Shown here in pieces: positions 6,741 to 13,469 of a DNA stretch of 15,848 nt. Under the pieces are notes generated by a model. It did not search any database and was not told the origin of the DNA. It was given only the letters and a program-made list of their open reading frames with translations. This DNA is from Chloroflexi bacterium RBG_16_72_14 (lineage in GTDB: Bacteria > Chloroflexota > Limnocylindria > Limnocylindrales > CSP1-4), in NCBI GenBank assembly GCA_001797035.1, contig MGOE01000040.1:6475-22322 (forward strand). Direction: 5' to 3'. The first letter of the stretch is position 1; the number at the start of each line of letters is the position of its first letter. The translations under genes were made by a program, and so were the position numbers.

Positions 6741-8048
6741 TCACGGCAACGGCTGCCGCTCCAGGTACACCGCGCCGCCCGTCGGCCGCAGGCAGTGCGT
6801 CATCGACATCGCCTGCAGGTAGCCGCCGGCGTTGAGGATCGCGACGACCTCGCCCTCGGCCACGGCGGGGAAGGGGTAGTCCTCGGCGAACACGTCGCCC
6901 GCCTCGTTGATGTGCCCGGCCACCGTGACGACCTGGGTCCGCTCGCGGAGCGGGTGGTGCACCGGGACGATCTCCTGCGCGTAGCGGTAGATGAAGTACG
7001 CGCAGTTGACGTTCCAGCCGATGTCCAGGCCCACGAACGTGGTCCCGCCCCGCCGCTCCACGGTCACGACCTCGCCGAGCAGCACGCCGGCGTCCTTCAT
7101 CACGAGGTCGCCGGGCTCGAAGGCGGCCGTCACGCGGTACGGGCGAAGGTGCCGCGCGACCACCTGCGCGTAGGCGTCCAGGTCCACCGGCAGCTCGCCA
7201 TCGCGGGCCACCCGGCCGACGCCACCGCCCACGTTGACCTCCCGGATCGGGAAGCCGGCCGCAAGCAGGCGGTCGAGGGATCGCGTCGCCCGGGCGAGGG
7301 CGGTCTCGAAGCCGTCGAGCTGGTCACCCAGCCAGCCGGACCCGGCGTGGAAGTGCAACGTGTCCACGACCAGCCCGTGCCGCCGGCAGGCGGCGATCGC
7401 GTCGTCGAGACGGTCCTCCGTCACCCCGAACTTGGTCGGCCGGTCCCCCGCGTACGCGAGGTGCTCCGTGTAGCCGGCACCCGCACCCGGGTTGACCCGG
7501 ATGCCGACGGTCCGGCCCGGCGCGCGCCGACCCACCCGCTCCAGCTGGCTGACCGCGTCGAGGTTGAGGTAGATCGGGTGGGCCAGCAGGACGTCGAGGT
7601 CCCGCTCGGACACGTTGGTACCCGTGTGGCTGATCTCGTCCGGCCGCCAGCCGTTGGCGAGGGCGTGGAGCACCTCGCCCGGCGAGCAGGCGTCGATCCC
7701 GATGCTGCCGGGCTCGCCCGGCCCGCCGAGGCCGCGCAGGACCGCCAGGATCCGCGGGTCCGGGCCCGCCTTGAGCGCGAACCGGACGAGGTGGGGGACG
7801 CCGGCCCGCTCGAGCGCACCCTGGAGCGCCCGGACGTTCTCGACCGGCCGCGCCATGTCGTAGGCGAACAGCGGGGTCCCGCGGTCGCGGGCGAGCGCCT
7901 CGAGATCGGCGCCGTTGAGCGACAGACGGCCGTCGACGACGTCGAGCCCGGGGCGGCGCCACCACGTGGGGGCGGGGAGGGGGACGGGCGCGCCGGAGCG
8001 TTCGGGCGCCGACGCGGCGACCGTGACGGCGGACGGCTCGACCGTCAC
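6741..8048 (-). CDS. PLP-dependent decarboxylase, DAP/ornithine decarboxylase family, atypical active site
   Basis: Fold-type III PLP enzyme of 435 residues, about the size of diaminopimelate decarboxylase (LysA). Family marks: the PLP lysine in RFALKAG (Lys93, usual YAVKAN), SPGEV, TKFGV (205-209), HFHAGS (232-237) and the phosphate-binding VGGGVG (273-278). Two positions usual in LysA are changed. The EPGR box is EPGD (311-314), losing the substrate-binding Arg, and the CESGD box is NEAGD (381-385), losing the Cys that serves the partner subunit's active site; the Glu and Asp stay. The C-terminal Tyr is kept in NAGGY (406-410). An automatic pipeline would probably say lysA, but the substrate is uncertain and may not be diaminopimelate. 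It starts with GTG overlapping the DUF2277 stop by 4 nt (GTGA), so it is translationally coupled. Confidence 0.85.
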   Translation of the reverse strand: MTVEPSAVTVAASAPERSGAPVPLPAPTWWRRPGLDVVDGRLSLNGADLEALARDRGTPLFAYDMARPVENVRALQGALERAGVPHLVRFALKAGPDPRILAVLRGLGGPGEPGSIGIDACSPGEVLHALANGWRPDEISHTGTNVSERDLDVLLAHPIYLNLDAVSQLERVGRRAPGRTVGIRVNPGAGAGYTEHLAYAGDRPTKFGVTEDRLDDAIAACRRHGLVVDTLHFHAGSGWLGDQLDGFETALARATRSLDRLLAAGFPIREVNVGGGVGRVARDGELPVDLDAYAQVVARHLRPYRVTAAFEPGDLVMKDAGVLLGEVVTVERRGGTTFVGLDIGWNVNCAYFIYRYAQEIVPVHHPLRERTQVVTVAGHINEAGDVFAEDYPFPAVAEGEVVAILNAGGYLQAMSMTHCLRPTGGAVYLERQPLP

Positions 8049-8326
8049 CGGCGCGGGCCGCGGGCGGCCAGGATCGCCCGGCGCTGCACCGGATCGGCGA
8101 ACGGGTCCGGACCCTCGGCGACCGGCGTGCCGATGGCCCGGAGCAGCCGCTCGGTGGCCAAGGCGACCTCGTCCACGGCCGCCCGGAACGCGGCCTCGGT
8201 CCGCGCCGACGGCGCCCGGAACCCGCTGATCTTGCGCACGTACTGGAGGGCGGCAGCCTGCGCCTCGCCGGTGGTGGCGGGGCCGGCCTCATCGCCGCGA
8301 CGGAGCTGGCGGATGCTGCGACACAT
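8045..8326 (-). CDS. DUF2277 family small protein
   Basis: Small cytoplasmic protein of 93 residues with the whole DUF2277 signature: MCRSIRQLRR at the N-terminus, then EAQAAALQYVRKISGFRAPS and AFRAAVDEVALATERLL, ending in a Pro/Arg tail. The function of the family is not known. ATG 8326 is chosen because the conserved CRSIR motif begins directly after it; the frame is open for 29 more codons upstream but these do not resemble the family. GGAGGT lies 12 nt upstream, a rather long spacing for a ribosome site. It is first in a two-gene unit with the decarboxylase. The two ends overlap as GTGA, which may mean only shared expression. Confidence 0.9.
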   Translation of the reverse strand: MCRSIRQLRRGDEAGPATTGEAQAAALQYVRKISGFRAPSARTEAAFRAAVDEVALATERLLRAIGTPVAEGPDPFADPVQRRAILAARGPRR

Positions 8327-8464
8327 GCTGCGCAGCGTACCTCCGCGGCTCAACCGGCGAGCAGGCGCGTCGGGTCGTGTCGGGTCGCGTCGGCCCGAGC
8401 CGGGCGCCCGCACCAGCCTCGCTGCACGTCCGCGACGCGAGGAGCCGCCCTCGGTGCCGGGCGT

Positions 8465-8610
8465 GGACTGTCAGTCCATGAGATCGCGAATCCGGGCCGC
8501 TGTGGGCCGCGAATCCCTGACCTCGTGGACTCGCAGTCCACGCGATCGGGCGAAGGGAGCGGGCGAGCCCCGATCCGAGCGTCGTTGCGCGATCTCATTG
8601 ACCCTGGGTC
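8465..8610. repeat. 146-bp composite palindromic element, copy 2 (MITE/BIME-like)
   Basis: Same architecture and orientation as the element at 6389-6535. Palindromes: GGACTGTCAGTCC (8465-8477), GGACTCGCAGTCC (8527-8539) and GACCCTGGGTC (8600-8610). The left one is followed by ATGAGATCGCGAATCC; the right one is preceded by TGCGCGATCTCAT, its inverted counterpart; the middle one is preceded by GCGAATCCCTGACCTCGT. Distances between palindromes are 62 and 73 bp, against 62 and 72 bp in copy 1. No coding capacity. Confidence 0.72.
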
Positions 8611-8668
8611 CACACCGAGGCCCGGGGCGCCACGTGACCCGCCGGCGGTGCCCCGGCGTCCGCCGACG

Positions 8669-8754
8669 ATCATCGGGGGCCGACGGGCGCACATGACGGG
8701 GCCGGGCTCCCCCGGAACCCGGCCCCGATGATTCCCCGGCCGATTGTGGCCGGG
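8669..8754. terminator. Nested and adjacent strong hairpins downstream of the permease operon
   Basis: An inner 9-bp perfect stem GGGGCCGGG (8698-8706) / CCCGGCCCC (8718-8726) shares bases with a longer-range 10-bp pair ATCATCGGGG (8669-8678) / CCCCGATGAT (8723-8732), so the two compete. Next to them CCCGGCC (8735-8741) / GGCCGGG (8748-8754) makes a 7-bp stem with a 6-nt loop. On the minus strand they come 73-158 nt after the permease stop and probably end that transcript. The overlap of alternative stems resembles terminator/antiterminator switching, but no T-tract is present. Confidence 0.5.
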
Positions 8755-8826
8755 CGCCATCGTGCCTCGTGGAGCGCCGCGCGTCCAGTCCCGCGAGGGC
8801 GTCCGGGCACCGGAATCCTCGCGCCT

Positions 8827-9705
8827 TCAGTCCGTGCCCGCCCCCGCCAGCGACGACTGCAGCAGCGCGCGCTGGAGGGCAAGGAAGATGAGCACGACCG
8901 GGATCGACATCAGCAGGGCGTGCGCCGCCGTACCGCTCCAGTTCGAGGTGAAGAACCCGGTCGTCGCCATCGCCAGCACCATCGCGAGGGTCACGTTCTC
9001 GGGCGAGTCGATGAACAGCCAGGCCAGGGCGAACTCGGTGTATCCGAGCAGGAACGCGACCAGCGCGGCGACCAGGATCGACGGCATCGCGAGCGGCAGC
9101 GTGATCGTCCGGAAGGCGGTGAACCGGGTGGCCCCGTCCACGAACGCGGCCTCCTCGAGGTCCGCCGGCACCGCCCGGAACGCCGCCCGCATCAGCCACA
9201 GGCACAGCGGCAGCGCGAACGATGCGTACAGGATCGCCAGGGCCAGCGTCGAGTCGCGCAGCCCGAACGCCTCGAGAGCCGGCACCGTCCGCTCCACGGT
9301 CACGAACAGGATGAACAGCGGCGTGGCCAGCGCGATCGGCGGCAGGAACGCGCCGAGCAGGATCCCGACCAGGCCCGCGTCGCGCCCGGGAAACCGCAGC
9401 CGCGCGAACGCGTACGCCGCCGACGCCCCGAACACGAGCGAAGCGACCGCCGCCGACCCCGACACGACCAGGCTGTTGCGGAGCAGCGTGACGAAGTCCG
9501 GCGGATGGTCGGTCCGCACGAACGCCTCGACGAACCGGTCGAGCGTCGGCTCGACGGGGAGCGGGTGGAATCCCTCCGGGTAGCCGATCAGCGAGCCGTC
9601 GGTCGCCATCAGCACCAGCGTCCAGATCGGCAGCAGCACGAACAGCCCGACCAGGACGAGGAAGCCCTGGCGGGCGAGGTGGCCGCGGCGGCTCAGGCGA
9701 CGCAT
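8827..9705 (-). CDS. ABC transporter permease, MalG/CUT1 type
   Basis: Inner-membrane permease of a carbohydrate-type ABC importer, 292 residues with six likely membrane helices. The family loop that docks to the ATPase is present at 184-206 (EEAAFVDGATRF then TITLPL, the EAA-G motif). The N-terminal LLPIWTLVLMA and the segment LLRNSLVVS are typical of MalG/UgpE proteins. ATG 9705 is preferred because GAGG lies 6 nt upstream; a GTG at 9717 would overlap the upstream stop by 4 nt (GTGA) and add four residues, and is a fair alternative. It lies directly downstream of the fused glycosyltransferase-permease and would be its heterodimer partner. Neither an ATPase nor a binding protein is near, so the substrate cannot be given. 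Downstream come more than 490 bp without genes. Confidence 0.9.
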   Translation of the reverse strand: MRRLSRRGHLARQGFLVLVGLFVLLPIWTLVLMATDGSLIGYPEGFHPLPVEPTLDRFVEAFVRTDHPPDFVTLLRNSLVVSGSAAVASLVFGASAAYAFARLRFPGRDAGLVGILLGAFLPPIALATPLFILFVTVERTVPALEAFGLRDSTLALAILYASFALPLCLWLMRAAFRAVPADLEEAAFVDGATRFTAFRTITLPLAMPSILVAALVAFLLGYTEFALAWLFIDSPENVTLAMVLAMATTGFFTSNWSGTAAHALLMSIPVVLIFLALQRALLQSSLAGAGTD

Positions 9706-9713
9706 CGCATGCC

Positions 9714-11930
9714 TCACGCGAACGCCACGCGCTCGGCGCGCGAGCGCCAGCGGAGGAACCACACGACCACCAGCGCGAGGCCGACCAGCGTGAGCACGTT
9801 GATGGCGGCGCTCACGGCGTACAGCCCGGCGCCGCTGTTGGAGTTGAACACGTAGTAGCTGAACGTCGCCAGGGTGGTCGTCGTGTCCGGCGGCCCGAGG
9901 ACGTAGAACAGGTAGAACTGGTTGAACTGCGCGATGCCGCGCACGACGAAGGCCGCGCCCAGCAGGGGCAGCAGCAGCGGCAGCGTCACGTCGCGGAACC
10001 TGCGCCAGCGGCCCGCGCCGTCGAGCTCCGCGGCCTCGGACACGGCGCGCGGGATCGTGCGCAGGCCGGCCGTTGCGACCAGCATCCAGAGCGGCCAGCC
10101 CATCCAGGTCGACGCGACCAGCAGCATGAGCAACGCCAGGTCCGGGTGCATGTTCCAGGGCACCGATCCGCCGACGAGCTGTGCGAGCAGTCCCTGCTCG
10201 GGGTGGACGAGGTTGCGCCAGCCCACCGCGCCCACGACCTCGGGAATGGCCCACGGCAGGATGAACAACGTCCGCCAGGCCGCCGCGAACCGGACGCCGG
10301 GCCGCTCCAGCACCACCGCGACGGCGATGCCCAACGCCGCCTGGAGCCCCACCGAGAGGACCATCCAGAGCACCGAGAAGGCGGGGAAGCTCGCGCTGCT
10401 GTTGCTGCCCAGCCACAGCCCGCCCAGGAACCCGGTGAGCAGGTCGTCACCGACGTAGCTGACCTCGTGGGCCTGGCTGCGCAGGTCGAACGGCACGGCC
10501 GGGATCTGCCCGCTCAGCCCGCCGACAGCCTCGCGCATCACCCCGCCGTTGATCCCGTCGCGCAACGACGAGAGCCGGAGGTCCGTGAGCGACATCAGCG
10601 TCTCGTAGGCGAGCGGGATGAGCGCGAGCAGTGCGAACCCGACCACCCCCGGCAGCAGCCAGGGCGCGGCGAGCCGCAGGTCGCGGAGGCCGCCGCGGAT
10701 GCCGCGGCGATGCCCCCGACCCGGCCCCCTGCTGGCGCCCCTGTCTGCGCGCTCGAGCCTGCCGCGCACGCGCCGGGCGGCGCCGCGCAACCACCGGCCG
10801 ACGGGCGCGAGGGCCAGCCACGTCCCGTACCCCGCCGACAGCGAGAGCGGCGCCGACAGCACGAGCACGTACTGCGGCCACTTCGTCGGCCAGGCGACGA
10901 GGAAGGCGAAGGCGATGACCAGCCACAGCCCGAAGACGCGGTGTCGCCGCCACATCGTCCGGAAGCCGACGGCCGCGAGGATCGCGATCGGCAGGTCGAG
11001 GGTCACGAGGAACGTACCGCGATCGTGGAACGGCACCGACCCCATCAGCCACACCAGCGGCTGCCAGGCGGGCCAGCCCGTCTCCTGCACCGCCTCGCTG
11101 GTCGCGTAGCCGCCGTGGTACGTGAGCGAGGCGCCCAGCCGGCCGATCGGGTCGGGCCACAGGTAGGGGTTCGCCACGAGGAACACGGCCGCGCCGAGCA
11201 GGGCCCAGCCGCCCACCGGCGCCACCCAGCGCGCGACCGCAGCGGGATGGCGGCGCCAGCCGGGCTCCGGCCGGGTGCGCCACAGCCAGTCGGCGACGAT
11301 CGCCAGGCCCGCGACGCCGTACAGGTACTTGCCGGCGCAGGCGAGCCCGAACGCGACGGCGGCCGCGGTGATCCACGCCCGTCGCCGCCGGCTGCCGGAC
11401 GGGACCCGGTTCGCGGCCACCCAGGCCAGCACGGCGAGAAGGGCGAACAACGCCGGCACCGACTCGAGCATCACCTGGCTCGTGTACTTGATCGACCAGG
11501 TGTGCACGGCCAGCCATACCCCGCCGACCGGCGACAGCAGCCCGAGCGCGAGCGCCGTCGCCGCCCCGAACGCGGCCTGCACGGTCCGGGCGACCGTCAG
11601 GTGCGGCTCCGGGAGGTCGGTCGCCGGCGGGGCCGTGGTCGGCCGGTCCGGGACCTCCGCGGCCGGTGGCAGCGGCCACAGCGCGAGCCCGGTGACGATG
11701 GTGGACAGCTGAGGATGCTCGGACCGGTAGCTCTCGCGCAGGAGCACGCCCGGATCGCCGCCCTGGAACCCGGCTGCGTAGACCTGCCCGGCGCGGAGGT
11801 AGTCGTCTTCGTCGTAGTCGATCGGCAGGACGTTGACCGCCAGCAGCCGCAACGCCAGCGCGAGGATGCCGACGGTCAGGGCACCGGCGGCGACGAGCGC
11901 GGCCCTGGCGAGGGCCTCCCTGCGGTCCAT
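9714..11930 (-). CDS. Fusion: GT39-like membrane glycosyltransferase + MalF-type ABC permease
   Basis: One 738-residue polypeptide with two membrane parts. Residues 1-380 look like a GT-C glycosyltransferase of the GT39/PMT-like kind: a first helix, an acidic DYDEDDY loop (38-44) in the position of the catalytic DE/DxD, EHPQLST (71-77, the HPPL loop), then further helices up to KWPQYVLVLSAPLSL (350-364). Residues about 381-419 are an Arg/Gly-rich linker. Residues 420-738 form a complete CUT1 permease: WLLPGVVGFALLALIPLAYE (424-443), FILPWAIPEVVGAVGWR, the ATPase-docking motif EAAELDG (632-638) with DVTLPLLLP, and the final helix. The frame is open throughout with coding-like composition. ATG 11930 follows a TAGACT hexamer by 8 nt; the upstream extension overlaps tnaA and is discarded. 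Each half is well supported; what the fusion does is unknown. Confidence 0.83.
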   Translation of the reverse strand: MDRREALARAALVAAGALTVGILALALRLLAVNVLPIDYDEDDYLRAGQVYAAGFQGGDPGVLLRESYRSEHPQLSTIVTGLALWPLPPAAEVPDRPTTAPPATDLPEPHLTVARTVQAAFGAATALALGLLSPVGGVWLAVHTWSIKYTSQVMLESVPALFALLAVLAWVAANRVPSGSRRRRAWITAAAVAFGLACAGKYLYGVAGLAIVADWLWRTRPEPGWRRHPAAVARWVAPVGGWALLGAAVFLVANPYLWPDPIGRLGASLTYHGGYATSEAVQETGWPAWQPLVWLMGSVPFHDRGTFLVTLDLPIAILAAVGFRTMWRRHRVFGLWLVIAFAFLVAWPTKWPQYVLVLSAPLSLSAGYGTWLALAPVGRWLRGAARRVRGRLERADRGASRGPGRGHRRGIRGGLRDLRLAAPWLLPGVVGFALLALIPLAYETLMSLTDLRLSSLRDGINGGVMREAVGGLSGQIPAVPFDLRSQAHEVSYVGDDLLTGFLGGLWLGSNSSASFPAFSVLWMVLSVGLQAALGIAVAVVLERPGVRFAAAWRTLFILPWAIPEVVGAVGWRNLVHPEQGLLAQLVGGSVPWNMHPDLALLMLLVASTWMGWPLWMLVATAGLRTIPRAVSEAAELDGAGRWRRFRDVTLPLLLPLLGAAFVVRGIAQFNQFYLFYVLGPPDTTTTLATFSYYVFNSNSGAGLYAVSAAINVLTLVGLALVVVWFLRWRSRAERVAFA

Positions 11931-12006
11931 CGCCGCCGAGTCTAGGCGCTCGCCGTGGGTGCCGCGGGCCCGTCCGGCGGCGCAGCCGCGGCGTATCCTC
12001 GCGGAC
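11931..12006. promoter_or_regulatory. Divergent promoter region between the GT-permease operon and tnaA
   Basis: Only 76 bp separate the two divergent start codons. A -10-like TATCCT (11994-11999, + strand) ends 7 nt before the GTG of tnaA, and TAGACT (11944 to 11939, - strand) ends 8 nt before the ATG of the fusion gene. Neither gene has a Shine-Dalgarno at useful distance. Both transcripts may therefore be leaderless or nearly so. No recognisable -35 is seen; the region between is GC-only palindromic sequence. Confidence 0.4.
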
Positions 12007-13383
12007 GTGGACCGCTGGCAGACGATCATCGAGCCGTTCCGGATCCATGCGGTCGAGCCGATCCGGCTGACCACGGCGGCGGAGCGCGAGCGGGCCCTCG
12101 AGGCCGCCGGCTGGAACCTGTTCAACCTCCACGCCGACGACGTCCTCATCGACTTCCTGACCGACTCCGGGACGGGTGCGATGAGCCGCGACCAGTGGGC
12201 CGCGATCCAGCACGGCGATGAGAGCTACGCCGGCAGCCCCAGCTGGTACGCGTTCCTGGCGTCCGTCCAGGCGCTGTTCCCGTTCCGCCACGTCATCCCC
12301 ACCCACCAGGGCCGCGCGGCCGAGAAGATCCTGTTCAGCGCCATCGGCAGGCCGGGCAGGGTCATTCCCAACAACACCCACTTCGACACGACGCGGGCCA
12401 ACGTCGAGTACACCGGCGCCGAAGCGGTGGACCTCGTGATCCCGGAGGGCCGGCAGCCCGCCACCATTCACCCGTTCAAGGGCAACATGGACGTGGCGGC
12501 GCTGGAGCGCCTGCTCGCGGAGCGCGGCGACGACGTCCCGGTCGTGTTCGTGACGATCACCAACAACTCCGGGGGCGGCCAACCGGTGAGCCTGGCGAAC
12601 CTGCGCGCGGTCCGCGAGGTGTGCGACCGGCACGCGAAGCCGATGTTCCTCGACGGCTGCCGGTTCGCGGAGAACGCGTGGTTCATCAAGGCGCGGGAGC
12701 CCGGCCAGGAGCACCGGCCGGTGGTGGACATCATCCGCGAGGTCGGGGGGCTCGCCGACGGGATGACGATGTCCGCCAAGAAGGACGGGCTGGCCAACAT
12801 CGGCGGCTGGCTCGCGCTCAACGACGACGAGCTCGCGGAGCGCTGCCGGAACCTGCTGATCCTGACCGAGGGCTTCGTCACGTACGGCGGCCTGGCGGGT
12901 CGCGACCTCGAGGCCATCGCCCAGGGCCTGCGCGAGGTCGTGGACGAGGACTACCTGCGCTACCGGATCCGGTCCACCGCGTATCTCGGCGAGGCGCTCG
13001 ACGCGGCGGGGATCCCGCTCGTCAAGCCGTTCGGCGGGCACGCGGTCTACCTGGATGCACGGGCGATGCTCCCCCACATCCCGCCGCTCGAGTACCCGGG
13101 GCAGGCGCTCGCGGTGGAGCTGTACCGCGCCGGCGGCATCCGCGGCTGCGAGATCGGGACCGTGATGTTCGGGCTCCATCCGGACGGGACCGAGGCGCCG
13201 GCCGCGATGGATCTCGTCCGCCTCGCGATCCCGCGCCGGACGTACACCCAGAGCCACGTGGACTACGTGATCGAGGTCGCGCGCGACGTGGCCTCGCGCG
13301 CGGCGTCGCTGCGCGGCTTCCGGATCGTGCGGCAGCCCGCCCAGCTGCGGCATTTCACGGCGACGTTCGCGCCGCGTGCCTGA
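12007..13383 (+). CDS. tnaA: Tryptophanase (tryptophan indole-lyase)
   Basis: PLP enzyme that splits tryptophan into indole, pyruvate and ammonia. The 458-residue length is that of the family. Marks: LTDSGTGAMS (51-60), GDESYAGS with the active-site Tyr74, PTHQGRAAE (98-106), NNSGGGQPVSLAN, FLDGCRFAENAWF and the PLP lysine in MSAKKDG (Lys259). Three positions separate it from tyrosine phenol-lyase. Asp127 in HFDTT matches Asp of tryptophanase, not Thr; Ile383 in CEIG stands where the phenol-lyase has its phenol-binding Arg; His449 in LRHFTA matches tryptophanase, not Phe. Some stretches (GGLAGRDLEAIAQGLRE) are closer to the phenol-lyase. Start: GTG 12007, because family homology begins right there; longer forms overlap the divergent gene. 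No tnaC-like leader or tryptophan permease is present. Confidence 0.92.
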   Translation: MDRWQTIIEPFRIHAVEPIRLTTAAERERALEAAGWNLFNLHADDVLIDFLTDSGTGAMSRDQWAAIQHGDESYAGSPSWYAFLASVQALFPFRHVIPTHQGRAAEKILFSAIGRPGRVIPNNTHFDTTRANVEYTGAEAVDLVIPEGRQPATIHPFKGNMDVAALERLLAERGDDVPVVFVTITNNSGGGQPVSLANLRAVREVCDRHAKPMFLDGCRFAENAWFIKAREPGQEHRPVVDIIREVGGLADGMTMSAKKDGLANIGGWLALNDDELAERCRNLLILTEGFVTYGGLAGRDLEAIAQGLREVVDEDYLRYRIRSTAYLGEALDAAGIPLVKPFGGHAVYLDARAMLPHIPPLEYPGQALAVELYRAGGIRGCEIGTVMFGLHPDGTEAPAAMDLVRLAIPRRTYTQSHVDYVIEVARDVASRAASLRGFRIVRQPAQLRHFTATFAPRA

Positions 13384-13385
13384 TC

Positions 13386-13398
13386 GCGGGTCGCCCGC
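13386..13398 (+). terminator. Small hairpin just after tnaA
   Basis: GCGGG (13386-13390) / CCCGC (13394-13398) with a 3-nt loop begins 3 nt after the tnaA stop; a weaker CCCC/GGGG pair follows at about 13425-13440. No T-run. Weak terminator candidate. Confidence 0.25.
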
Positions 13399-13457
13399 TC
13401 GACCGCGCCGCCCGGCACGACCGGCCCCGCCCGCCGGGGGAGGCTTGCGCGACCGGC

Positions 13458-13463
13458 TACCGT
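13458..13463 (+). promoter_or_regulatory. -10-like TACCGT before the DUF922-like gene
   Basis: TACCGT ends 6 nt before ATG 13470, and there is no Shine-Dalgarno. The position repeats the pattern seen before tnaA and the fusion gene and suggests a leaderless transcript. No -35 is evident. Confidence 0.3.
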
Positions 13464-13469
13464 GTGGCG

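Noticed and set aside
5268..8696. Open frame of 1142 codons on the plus strand
   Set aside because: It runs antisense to fdhD, the decarboxylase and DUF2277, all with clear family motifs, and through the repeats. Its product is Arg/Pro/Ser/Ala-rich without domains: a high-GC shadow frame.
11833..12006. Upstream extension of tnaA
   Set aside because: The extra 58 codons overlap the start of the divergent gene and do not resemble the family, whose N-terminus begins at the GTG 12007.
10447..13353. Open frame of 968 codons on the minus strand
   Set aside because: It lies antisense to tnaA and in another frame of the glycosyltransferase-permease gene; the translation is composition-driven with no motif.
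12007..13383. Tyrosine phenol-lyase
   Set aside because: The phenol-binding Arg is Ile, the Thr is Asp and the Phe is His at the three distinguishing positions, all as in tryptophanase.
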